A DNA stretch of 8,718 bases from Draconibacterium orientale (GCA_022736595.1 DZDC01000094.1:1-8718), one strand, 5' to 3'. Counted from the first letter of the stretch, positions 1 to 6,708 are shown. Translations and numbers: made by a program. The notes: generated from the sequence alone by a model not told the origin.

Positions 1-205
1 TGGCTCCATTGACAAGCGAAGAATCGTTGCTTTTGTATAAGGCTACTGAAGCAAAACTCACTGGTGCAGCGGTATTTTGATCTAAAATCATTCCTCCCAC
101 CCCATTTTTGGGTGCAGTTTGCCCTTTACCTGGAGAGCCTTGTTGCGAGTGAGCAATTAAACTTAAACTTAAGAGTAGCACTAAAAACCAAGATTTGATA
201 ATCAT
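1..205 (-). CDS. N-terminal fragment of a probable TonB-dependent outer-membrane receptor with CarboxypepD_reg-like domain
   Basis: The reading frame opens with ATG at 205-203 and runs without a stop off the left edge, so only the first 68 residues are visible. It begins MIIKSWFLVLLLSLSLIAHS, a typical signal peptide, with cleavage expected after about S20 before QQ. Residues 35-68 (GVGGMILDQN, then P48-V-S-F-A-S-V-A-L-Y and D61-S-S-L-V-N-G-A) match the start of the carboxypeptidase-regulatory-like beta-sandwich (pattern G-x-V-x-D...P-x-x-F-A-x-V-x-L...L-x-x-G). In Bacteroidota this domain most often sits at the N-terminus of TonB-dependent receptors or related outer-membrane barrel proteins. 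The plug and barrel are outside the window, so the receptor call is inference from family habit; another surface protein carrying the same domain is possible. No Shine-Dalgarno precedes the ATG. The gene is separated from the upstream secDF by an intrinsic terminator, so it is probably transcribed on its own. Confidence 0.72.
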   Translation of the reverse strand, partial: MIIKSWFLVLLLSLSLIAHSQQGSPGKGQTAPKNGVGGMILDQNTAAPVSFASVALYKSNDSSLVNGA

Positions 206-385
206 AAAAATATGAGGTTGATGAGTAAGCGAGAGTAACTAAATAATATTTCAAAACATTCAAATAAAAACTCTTAGCCATATTAATTATTTTTTCTATA
301 GAAAAGGACTTTTAAAAATATGGGTGAAAGAAATTGAACGTTGCCAACTTTGACAGTATTGTTTGCAAAAACTTTCGGTAAGCGT
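206..385. other. Non-coding spacer upstream of the receptor gene
   Basis: No convincing gene is seen in either strand. The stretch should contain the promoter of the receptor-like gene that begins at 205. The best minus-strand matches to the Bacteroidota -7 box (TAnnTTTG) are imperfect: TTTATTTG at 268-261 and ATGTTTTG at 259-252, neither with a good -33 element, so no promoter is called. The spacer also holds a perfect 14-bp palindrome at 292-305, described separately. Confidence 0.5.
292..305. promoter_or_regulatory. 14-bp perfect palindrome, possible operator
   Basis: TTTTCTATAGAAAA is its own reverse complement and lies 87 bases upstream of the receptor-like start codon at 205. A symmetric site at this distance could bind a dimeric regulator of the receptor gene. 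Only the symmetry is seen; the function is inferred, and AT-rich spacers produce such palindromes by chance at a noticeable rate. Confidence 0.25.
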
Positions 386-423
386 AAAAAAAAACTGCCA
401 TCAAATTTTCAAATGATGGCAGT
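386..423 (-). terminator. Intrinsic terminator of secDF
   Basis: Read on the minus strand, ACTGCCATCA (423-414) and TGATGGCAGT (403-394) form a perfect 10-bp stem around a 10-base loop. The stem runs directly into nine consecutive T (394-386). It begins 19 bases past the secDF stop codon, which makes it a textbook Rho-independent terminator for secDF. It insulates secDF from the downstream receptor-like gene. On the plus strand the stem is not followed by a T tract, so it should act in one direction only. Confidence 0.92.
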
Positions 424-442
424 CAAATATTGAATTCAAAAA

Positions 443-3400
443 TTATTTCTTTACAACTTCGCCTTCTGCTTTATTTTTTAGAGTTTCAAAGGTTATTGGG
501 CTAGCCACAAAGATTGATGAATAAGTTCCTACGATGATACCAATCATTAGAGAGAAAGCAAATCCGCGAATTACCTCGCCTCCAAAAAGGAAAATAGCTA
601 ATAACACAATTACGGTTGTACCAGTGGTATTGATACTACGCATCATGGTGCTATTGAGAGCACTATTCATATTTTGCTGTAAATTGTGTTTTGGAAATAG
701 ATTTAAGTTTTCACGAATACGGTCAAAAATAATTACAGTATCATTAATGGAGTAACCCATAATGGTAAGGATTGCTGCAATAAATGCTTGATCTACCTCA
801 AGGTCAAAAGGAAGAATACCAGAGAAAACACTGTATAATGACATAATAATAAGCGCATCATGTACTAAAGCTACGGTACCTCCCAAACTAAATTGCCACT
901 TACGGAAACGAATAAGAATGTACAAAAAGATAATAGCAATGGCAAAAATCACTGCCAAATAGCTTTGCCAGATCAAGTCATCAGAAATGGTTGGATCTAC
1001 CTTTTGAGAACTCATCATTCCTATGGCTTTGCTATCATCATTTAGGGCGTATGTATCAAAACTAATTGGGTTTTTATAGGCATTCTTAACCCCTTCGTAA
1101 ATAGCACGATCCACAGTTGAATCTGCATTGATATCTGTTGATTCGATTAAATATTTTGTGGTAATTTTTACTTGATTAGAAGGTCCAAAAGTTTTTACTT
1201 CAGGGGTCAATTGATTACCATCTTCATCTACCAAAAAGGCTTTCATGTCCTGCGCTAATTTGGCAGTATTAACATCTTGGTCAAAACGAATCACATAAGT
1301 ACGACCTCCAGAGAAATCGACACCGTAGTTAAAACCTCTAAAAATCATACTTCCAAAACCAATGGCCAAAACAACCGCTGAAATGATATATGCTTTTTTC
1401 CTAAAACCAATAAAGTCAAAATTTCCTTTGTAGTTTAGCTTTACAGCCATATTAGTTGCAAAAGTGATATTCATTTCACGGGTTAAAGCCCAGTCAAAAA
1501 TGAGTCGAGTGATGAGAAGTCCAGTAAACAAAGTGGTGATGATACCTACCATTAAAGTGGTAGCAAAACCTTGAACGGGACCAGAGCCAAATATAAATAA
1601 TACGATACCTGTCAACATGGTAGTTACGTTACCATCGATGATAGCAGAATAAGCATTTTTGAAACCATCGTTAATGGCGAGAAGAATGCCCTTTCCTGCT
1701 CTAATCTCTTCCTTAATACGTTCGTAAATAATAACGTTGGCATCTACCGCCATACCCATGGTAAGCACGATACCTGCGATACCAGGCAAAGTTAATACCG
1801 CTTGTAGAGAAGCGAGAACTCCAAACAATAAGAATACGTTTATTAATAAAGCGATATCGGCAATGATACCTGCTTTACCGTAAAAGAAGATCATATAAAT
1901 AAGCACTAAGAAGAATGAAGCCACGAAGGATGCCAAACCAGAGTTAATGGCTTCTTGTCCTAAAGAAGGTCCAACGATTGCTTCTTCAATAATACGAGCG
2001 GGAACAGGTAGTTTACCACTTTTCAGTACGTTGGCTAAATCTTCTGCTTCTTCCAATGAGAAGTTACCGGTAATTTGTGAAACACCACCGCCAATTTCGT
2101 TCTGAACCACAGGTGCAGAGTAAACATAACCGTCAAGAACGATAGCGATGCTTTTCTTAATATTATCGTGAGTTAAGTTTTTCCAAATATGTGCACCTTC
2201 TGAATTCATGTTCATGGTTACTTCAACAGTTCCATTTTGAGAATAATCGCGACGGGCATCAGAAATGGCGCTACCATCCAAAGGAGGCTCACCATCCCGT
2301 GATTTTACTTGAACAATATAAAGCTCAAGGGCATCAATTTTATTGCCATTTTGAGTCATGTAATCGGGAGCCTTAACACCCCACATCAAACGCATATCGC
2401 GAGGGAATAAAGCTTTAACTTGAGGCAAGTTTAGAATTGCATTCACTCGAGCTGTATCTCTTACTAAGGCAGTACCCAAAATGGCTCCGTTTCCGGGATA
2501 CCATTTTCCATCTTTATTTTGATAGTAGTTAGGATTGAGGTATTGAAACAAATGTGCGGTTCCAGTTGCCTTTTGCATTGTATCAGCACTTGCTCCACCT
2601 TCAATATTAAGACTAGAAGAATCGGTGGCTGCAATTAGTGCAGAGGCAGTATCTTTTGCAACCTCAGCGGTGGCTGCCACTTCAGCTTTAGCGGTATCTG
2701 CTACAACTTCTTTGCTGACTTTCTTGTTTGCGAAATAATTCATCGAAACATTTTCAGCTTCAGAAAGGGCATTGAAAATCTTAGGATCACTAAAATCGTA
2801 GGTTTCCCAGAATTCAAGGCGGGCGGTAGATTGTAATATCTTACGAACCCTGCGAGGATCTTTTACGCCAGGAAGTTCAACAAGAATACGTCCGTTTTGT
2901 AATTTTTGAATACGAGGTTGAGCCACACCAAATTGGTCGATACGTTTGCTTAAGATATCGTAAGTATTTCCGATGATGGCATTGGCTTGGTCGTGCAACA
3001 CCTTAAGAACTTCCTCGTCAGTGGAAGTTGGAGTAACCAAGTCTTTCAAGTCAACGGTTGCAAAAACACTTGACAGGGCTATACCAGGATTATTTTTGGT
3101 CCAAGCTTGGTAAAATAAACTAATGAAATCGTCTTGTGAATTTTGTTGAGCTACGATGGCTTCATTAATAGCTTTTTGAAAGTAAACCTCTGATTTATTG
3201 CTACCGGCCATGGCTACTACCACGTCAGATACAGCAACCTCAAGGGTTACGTTCATACCACCTTTAAGGTCAAGACCAAGGTTTATTTCTCTTTCTTTAC
3301 TTTCTTTAAAAGTAAAATCTACAACCCCAAGGGAATAGATTACTTCGTTTGCCATTGAATCGAGAAAATAAGCTTCTGCTGATTTCCGTAGCGAATCAAT

Positions 3401-3586
3401 AAAACTACTTTCCGGACGTCCGGTTCGTTCAGCAATCATTTGAGCCTCGGCTTGAACTTGAGGACTATTGGCAAATGCTTCGGCTTTAGATTCTACTCGT
3501 GAGGTAAAAAAGCTAAAGGACAACTGGTACAGTGATACCAGTGCAAACAAGATGGCTAAAAGTCTGATAGCGCCTTTATTTTGCAT
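443..3586 (-). CDS. secDF: Protein translocase subunit SecDF (fused SecD-SecF)
   Basis: Inner-membrane partner of SecYEG that uses the proton gradient to pull proteins out on the periplasmic side. The product is 1047 residues, as expected for the SecD-SecF fusion of Bacteroidota. The order is: TM1 (about 4-26); periplasmic SecD domain with LGLDLKGG (103-110) and an Ala/Thr/Ser-rich insertion at about 285-345; SecD membrane block from GPSLGQEAI (539-547) through TM segments at about 551-698, with D615 in MAVDANVIIYERIKEE; then SecF with GVDFSGG (755-761), and five further TM segments including D949 in GYSINDTVIIFDRIREN. D615 and D949 correspond to the conserved membrane acidic residues linked to proton coupling. 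The frame stays open upstream to an ATG at 3637-3635, but MQNKGAIRLL (start 3586) is the usual N-terminus of the family, and the promoter -7 box overlaps the upstream ATG, so the shorter start is chosen. The gene appears monocistronic. Confidence 0.97.
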   Translation of the reverse strand: MQNKGAIRLLAILFALVSLYQLSFSFFTSRVESKAEAFANSPQVQAEAQMIAERTGRPESSFIDSLRKSAEAYFLDSMANEVIYSLGVVDFTFKESKEREINLGLDLKGGMNVTLEVAVSDVVVAMAGSNKSEVYFQKAINEAIVAQQNSQDDFISLFYQAWTKNNPGIALSSVFATVDLKDLVTPTSTDEEVLKVLHDQANAIIGNTYDILSKRIDQFGVAQPRIQKLQNGRILVELPGVKDPRRVRKILQSTARLEFWETYDFSDPKIFNALSEAENVSMNYFANKKVSKEVVADTAKAEVAATAEVAKDTASALIAATDSSSLNIEGGASADTMQKATGTAHLFQYLNPNYYQNKDGKWYPGNGAILGTALVRDTARVNAILNLPQVKALFPRDMRLMWGVKAPDYMTQNGNKIDALELYIVQVKSRDGEPPLDGSAISDARRDYSQNGTVEVTMNMNSEGAHIWKNLTHDNIKKSIAIVLDGYVYSAPVVQNEIGGGVSQITGNFSLEEAEDLANVLKSGKLPVPARIIEEAIVGPSLGQEAINSGLASFVASFFLVLIYMIFFYGKAGIIADIALLINVFLLFGVLASLQAVLTLPGIAGIVLTMGMAVDANVIIYERIKEEIRAGKGILLAINDGFKNAYSAIIDGNVTTMLTGIVLFIFGSGPVQGFATTLMVGIITTLFTGLLITRLIFDWALTREMNITFATNMAVKLNYKGNFDFIGFRKKAYIISAVVLAIGFGSMIFRGFNYGVDFSGGRTYVIRFDQDVNTAKLAQDMKAFLVDEDGNQLTPEVKTFGPSNQVKITTKYLIESTDINADSTVDRAIYEGVKNAYKNPISFDTYALNDDSKAIGMMSSQKVDPTISDDLIWQSYLAVIFAIAIIFLYILIRFRKWQFSLGGTVALVHDALIIMSLYSVFSGILPFDLEVDQAFIAAILTIMGYSINDTVIIFDRIRENLNLFPKHNLQQNMNSALNSTMMRSINTTGTTVIVLLAIFLFGGEVIRGFAFSLMIGIIVGTYSSIFVASPITFETLKNKAEGEVVKK

Positions 3587-3634
3587 AGGATTTTGTTTAA
3601 TAAATTTATGTTTTACTTTAAAAAAATAGAGCGG

Positions 3635-3665
3635 CAAAATTAGAATAAGTAATTGAATTAAACAA
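3635..3665 (-). promoter_or_regulatory. Predicted secDF promoter (Bacteroidota sigma-A type)
   Basis: On the minus strand TAATTTTG (3642-3635) matches the Bacteroidota -7 consensus TAnnTTTG exactly. A TTG core of the -33 element lies at 3665-3663 with a 20-base spacer. Transcription would start near 3628 and give a leader of about 40 bases. The site lies on top of the alternative upstream ATG (3637-3635), which therefore cannot be in the mRNA from this promoter. The leader has no Shine-Dalgarno sequence, as is common in this phylum. Confidence 0.65.
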
Positions 3666-3931
3666 TATTAAATTAATTATAGCTCTTCCTTATTAAACTG
3701 CTGTAATACTGATATTTACTAATAAATTAGCAATTCAACTTCAAATTGAGTTTTTGAGTTTGCTGCACAAAACCAACCTATATTCTTGTTGATTTTAATA
3801 CTACAAGCTTTTATACTATTTCCGAATTTTATCGTAATAATTTCTCGACTATATTATATGATTTACAGCGTATTATGCGTAATTAGTAAATTTTATAAAA
3901 TATTTTACTCTCTCTTTTTAGATTTTTTCAC
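3666..3931. other. AT-rich divergent intergenic region
   Basis: This is the bulk of the roughly 390-base spacer between the divergently transcribed secDF and DUF1573 genes. It is very AT-rich, with many stops in the frames, and I see no convincing gene, RNA gene, strong hairpin or long repeat. A secDF promoter lies at its left side and a weak plus-strand promoter at its right side. A short AT-rich-encoded small RNA cannot be ruled out by eye. Confidence 0.5.
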
Positions 3932-3939
3932 TTCCTTTG
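3932..3939 (+). promoter_or_regulatory. Candidate -7 element for the DUF1573 gene
   Basis: TTCCTTTG, followed by CGG, matches TAnnTTTG except for the second base and lies 33 bases before the start codon at 3973. No clear TTTG-like -33 element is present at the expected 19-21 base distance, so the call is tentative. It is the best plus-strand match in the spacer. Confidence 0.4.
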
Positions 3940-3972
3940 CGGTAGAATAATTTATTTCATAAAATCAAGCCC

Positions 3973-5052
3973 ATGAAATCTAATAACTTTATTATAATCG
4001 TTATTTCCCTCTTCTTGAGTGGCTCAGTACTAGGGCAAATTGGAGATATTAGTTTTGAACAAACAACCCACGATTTTGGACAAATCCAAATAACAAAGGG
4101 CTTAGTTTCTTACGATTTTGTATTCAAGAATACTGGAAATGCCGATTTAAAAATTTTACAAGTTAAAACCAGTTGTGGATGTACGGCTCCAGAATATCCA
4201 AGTACGAATATAAAACCCGGAGCTTCGCAAAAAATAAAGATCACCTTTAATCCACAGGGTCGTCCCGGACCTTTTCATAAGTCTATTACCGTGGTTATCA
4301 ACAATCCCGACAAACCCAATACAGTCCTTTTTATAAAAGGTTTTGTGATTCAAGAGACTACCTCTACCAGTGATTTGTATCCCATTGAGGTTGGAAATCT
4401 TCGAATGGTAAGCAATCATTTGGCTTTTAATAACCTCACCAATATTCAAACAAAAAAAGACAGTTTGACTGTTTTTAATGATAGTGATGTGCCCATGACC
4501 GTTGCTTTTGAACAAATACCGGCTCATATCAAAGCTAGCATTAACCCTCAAAGTATTCCTCCAAAAACAACTGCAAAAATCTATATAGAATACGATGCTA
4601 AGCTTAAAAATGATTATGGATTGGTTTACGATCGCATTGCCATGCGTACCAACGACAGCAAACAAGGCATGAAGGTACTCAATATCAGCGCACGTATCAA
4701 TCAAGATTTCAGCAACTTAAGCCCATCACAATTGAAAAAGGCACCCAAGATAGTGCTAACAACTCAAAAATATGATTTTGGCAGACAAGCTACAGGCACA
4801 GTAATCAAATACCAATTTGAATTTAAAAATGAGGGTAAATCGGATTTAGTGATTTTAAAAGTTAAAACCAGTTGCGGATGCACCACCACTGCCTTAACTC
4901 AAAACACCATAAAAAAGGGCAACACTGGCTTTATTGAAGCCGTATTTGATACCGAAGGGCGAACTGGAAAACAGGTTAAAAACATCACTGTTATCACCAA
5001 TGATCCTGCCAATCCGGAAGTAGTTTTGGAAGTTACAGGCGAACTTTACTAA
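3973..5052 (+). CDS. Secreted protein with three ASH-like domains, two of them DUF1573
   Basis: The product has 359 residues. Residues 1-21 form a signal peptide (hydrophobic FIIIVISLFL, cleavage about SVLG-Q). Domain 1 (about 24-128) and domain 3 (about 257-359) are clear DUF1573 units: each opens with a T-x-x-x-D-F-G segment, then F-K-N-x-G-x-x-D-L-x-I-L-x-V-K-T-S-C-G-C-T (SCGC at 67-70 and 300-303) and ends in ND/NNP strands. The middle domain (about 132-245) keeps the immunoglobulin-like ASH pattern (L-T-V-F-N-D-S at 165-171, I-N-P-Q-S-I-P-P at 190-197, M-R-T-N-D at 224-228) but lacks the SCGC motif. DUF1573 proteins are common in Bacteroidota and their biochemical role is not established; periplasmic or surface binding is plausible. 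C68/C70 and C301/C303 are the only visible cysteines and could form disulfides or bind a ligand; this is inference. It stands alone on the plus strand, and its stop overlaps that of the convergent FKBP gene. Confidence 0.88.
   Translation: MKSNNFIIIVISLFLSGSVLGQIGDISFEQTTHDFGQIQITKGLVSYDFVFKNTGNADLKILQVKTSCGCTAPEYPSTNIKPGASQKIKITFNPQGRPGPFHKSITVVINNPDKPNTVLFIKGFVIQETTSTSDLYPIEVGNLRMVSNHLAFNNLTNIQTKKDSLTVFNDSDVPMTVAFEQIPAHIKASINPQSIPPKTTAKIYIEYDAKLKNDYGLVYDRIAMRTNDSKQGMKVLNISARINQDFSNLSPSQLKKAPKIVLTTQKYDFGRQATGTVIKYQFEFKNEGKSDLVILKVKTSCGCTTTALTQNTIKKGNTGFIEAVFDTEGRTGKQVKNITVITNDPANPEVVLEVTGELY
4161..4882 (+). repeat. Internal direct repeat encoding the VKTSCGCT motif
   Basis: Within the DUF1573 gene, bases 4161-4183 and 4860-4882 match at 21 of 23 positions; the differences are a T/C change in each of the two Cys codons. 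The copies are 699 bases (233 codons) apart, in the same frame, and mark the equivalent point of domains 1 and 3. This is consistent with descent from one duplicated domain under strong constraint on the motif. The coordinates given span from the first copy to the second. Confidence 0.7.
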
Positions 5053-5573
5053 CGCACTTCCTTTACAAAGACATCGTAGAATAAGGTGGCCTTGGCTGGA
5101 ATTTTCTTTTCGTCGCCCAAAAGGCCATAGGCCAAATAAGAAGGAATTACCAGTTTGGCTCTATCACCCACTTTCATCAAATGAAGGGCTTCATGCAATC
5201 CTGAAGGTTCCTCAGTTTTATCTACCACAATCACTTTATCGCCATCGGTGGCACTGCTGTAAAGCACTTCTCCTCGGATAAGACTTACCGTATATTCGAT
5301 ACGCACCACACTTTCGGTGGCTATCCCATTTCCCACACCTTGCTTATAAATCAGATATCGCAAACCCGATTGAGTTCGATTAAAATTCCACTGACGGCGG
5401 TTCAGATAATCATCTATTTGTCGATCTTCCACCTCAATATAGGCTTTATTGATTTCGATAAAAGCTTCTTTCACCTGAGCTTCATTGATATGCTTTTTTT
5501 GAGATTTTGAGGTATTATCACAAGATGTTAAAGCCATTAAGCTCAATGATATGACTGCAAAAAGAAACTTCAT
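5049..5573 (-). CDS. FKBP-type peptidyl-prolyl isomerase-like lipoprotein (GldI-like)
   Basis: The product has 174 residues. The N-terminus MKFLFAVISLSLMALTSC is a lipoprotein signal with lipobox L-T-S-C and lipidated C18. A charged alpha-helical stretch (about 24-62) precedes an FKBP domain (about 88-172) with the recognisable frame V-R-I-E-Y (90-94), M-K-V-G-D-R-A-K (133-140), Y-L-A-Y-G (146-150) and I-P-A-K-A-T-L (158-164). Several residues of the FKBP catalytic pocket are changed: by alignment to human FKBP12, F36, D37 and W59 become L104, Y105 and L126. It may therefore act more as a chaperone or docking domain than as an isomerase. The ATG at 5603 would overlap the upstream gene by 23 bases; the start at 5573 gives an immediate signal peptide, a 7-base gap and an AGGA Shine-Dalgarno. 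A gldI-like role in gliding/type IX secretion is possible from the DHH-FKBP pairing, but the sequence alone does not settle it. Confidence 0.85.
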   Translation of the reverse strand: MKFLFAVISLSLMALTSCDNTSKSQKKHINEAQVKEAFIEINKAYIEVEDRQIDDYLNRRQWNFNRTQSGLRYLIYKQGVGNGIATESVVRIEYTVSLIRGEVLYSSATDGDKVIVVDKTEEPSGLHEALHLMKVGDRAKLVIPSYLAYGLLGDEKKIPAKATLFYDVFVKEVR

Positions 5574-5578
5574 ATTAA

Positions 5579-5582
5579 TCCT
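5579..5582 (-). promoter_or_regulatory. Shine-Dalgarno AGGA fixing the FKBP start
   Basis: AGGA on the minus strand (5582-5579) overlaps the TAG stop of the DHH gene and lies 5 bases before the ATG at 5573-5571. It supports the shorter start and suggests translational coupling between the two genes. The match is short, and part of it is constrained by the stop codon. Confidence 0.5.
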
Positions 5583-6585
5583 ATAAATTTTGTATAATTT
5601 CATTAAGTCGTTGAATGGTTTGCTCCATATTCAATGCACTTTTACCTCCGGCAGCATTGAAGTGGCCGCCGCCTTCAAAATATTTTCGTGCAAAGTCGTT
5701 CACCGAGAAATTGCCTTTTGAACGGAAAGATAATTTGATTCTTTCAGATTTTTCATAAACTAAAATTGCAAAATTAATCCCTTTGATGCTTAATGCATAA
5801 TTCACAAGACCCTCTGTAAGTCCCTCTGCATTACCAAATTGTTCCAGTTCCGATTTTGTTAAACTCATATAAGCCGTTCTTTTTTCTGGAATTACAACGA
5901 GTTTTTGGTTGAGGCAATAGCCCAACATTTGTAATCTTTCGATGCTATTACTATTATATACCAAATCATGCGTGGCTTTCACGTCAATACCGTATCGAAT
6001 GAGTTCGGCAGTATTTTCAAAAAGAGTAGCATCGTTGCAACTGTAGGCAAACGAGCCTGTGTCAGTCATGATGCCCACAAACATACAAAGTGCAGCTTCA
6101 TAATCAATTAACGATTTAAAGCTGGAGCTTTTTAGAATTTCATACAACAATTCGCTGGTGGACGATTTTTGTGGAGCGCTAAACATTAAGTCAAAATAAT
6201 CTTCATCGGGCATCAAATGGTGATCAATCAAAACCTTAAAAGCTTGGCTTTCGAGCATGGGTTTTTCGAGATTACCTGTTCGATGTGGCGCATTAAAATC
6301 GATGGCAAAAAGCAAATCGGCATTAACAATGGATTGGTTGACTTTATGTCCTTGAACGTCATGAATAATTATCGAATCCACATTGGGCATCCACTGCAAA
6401 AAATCAGGAATTTCGTTGGGACAAACAAGGGTCACTTCCTTTCCAAAAGCCTTTAAAACGCTACCCAAAGCAAGGGCTGCACCAATGGTATCAGCATCGG
6501 GACTGGAGTGAGATATGAGGGTAATTTTTTGAGAATCGGAAATCTTTTTCTCCAATTCTTGAATAGTTTCGATTTGAAATTGCAT
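5581..6585 (-). CDS. nrnA: DHH/DHHA1 phosphoesterase, NrnA-type nanoRNase/pAp phosphatase
   Basis: The product has 334 residues, close to the usual NrnA length. All DHH-family metal-binding motifs are present: motif I H26-S-S-P-D30-A-D32, motif II D96 in AIDFNAP, motif III D121-H-H123, and motif IV D175 in GIMTDTGSF. The C-terminal DHHA1 domain carries F-R-S-K-G (287-291) and G305-G-G-H-F-N-A-A-G313, the substrate-binding signature. NrnA enzymes are cytosolic, manganese-dependent, and degrade very short RNA oligonucleotides and often dephosphorylate 3'-phosphoadenosine 5'-phosphate. The exact balance of the two activities here is not readable from sequence, and relatives also include c-di-AMP/pApA hydrolases (which usually carry extra N-terminal membrane/PAS/GGDEF domains, absent here). 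It leads a two-gene operon with the FKBP lipoprotein. The start at 6585 is preceded by a good promoter and no Shine-Dalgarno. Confidence 0.9.
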   Translation of the reverse strand: MQFQIETIQELEKKISDSQKITLISHSSPDADTIGAALALGSVLKAFGKEVTLVCPNEIPDFLQWMPNVDSIIIHDVQGHKVNQSIVNADLLFAIDFNAPHRTGNLEKPMLESQAFKVLIDHHLMPDEDYFDLMFSAPQKSSTSELLYEILKSSSFKSLIDYEAALCMFVGIMTDTGSFAYSCNDATLFENTAELIRYGIDVKATHDLVYNSNSIERLQMLGYCLNQKLVVIPEKRTAYMSLTKSELEQFGNAEGLTEGLVNYALSIKGINFAILVYEKSERIKLSFRSKGNFSVNDFARKYFEGGGHFNAAGGKSALNMEQTIQRLNEIIQNL

Positions 6586-6605
6586 AGCTGTTGTTAAAAC
6601 TTGGG

Positions 6606-6635
6606 CAAAAGTAAGGATTAATTTTTATCGGGAAA
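6606..6635 (-). promoter_or_regulatory. Predicted promoter of the nrnA-FKBP operon
   Basis: On the minus strand TACTTTTG (6613-6606), followed by CCC, matches the Bacteroidota -7 consensus TAnnTTTG exactly. A weak -33 element TTTC (6635-6632) lies 18 bases upstream. Transcription would begin near 6599, leaving a leader of roughly 14 bases before the start codon at 6585, so the mRNA would be nearly leaderless. Confidence 0.55.
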
Positions 6636-6646
6636 TAACAGATATT

Positions 6647-6708
6647 ATTAGGTAAAAATATTCCAAGTAGAAAACCAAATTCAAAGGATTCCACATTGGT
6701 TACCTAAT
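6647..6708. repeat. 9-bp perfect inverted repeat in the nrnA upstream spacer
   Basis: ATTAGGTAA (6647-6655) and TTACCTAAT (6700-6708) are exact reverse complements separated by 44 bases. A second, mutually exclusive pairing AACCAA (6673-6678) with TTGGTT (6696-6701) lies inside and overlaps the right arm by two bases. The element sits downstream of the Omp85 gene and upstream of the nrnA promoter. It could fold in the 3' end of the Omp85 mRNA or be a regulator site, but no T tract follows it on the minus strand, so it is not a standard terminator. No intrinsic terminator was found for the Omp85 gene in this spacer. Confidence 0.35.

Noticed and set aside
534..755. 73-codon plus-strand open frame
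   Set aside because: It lies entirely antisense to the conserved SecF membrane region of secDF, has no family resemblance and no promoter; a shadow frame.
3720..3770. Short inverted repeats (CAATT/AATTG, AACT/AGTT) in the divergent spacer
   Set aside because: Stems of 4-5 A-T-rich pairs are expected by chance in such sequence.
4156..4704. 182-codon minus-strand open frame inside the DUF1573 gene
   Set aside because: The plus-strand gene in this stretch has clear domains and a signal peptide; the antisense translation is odd in composition and matches nothing I recognise.
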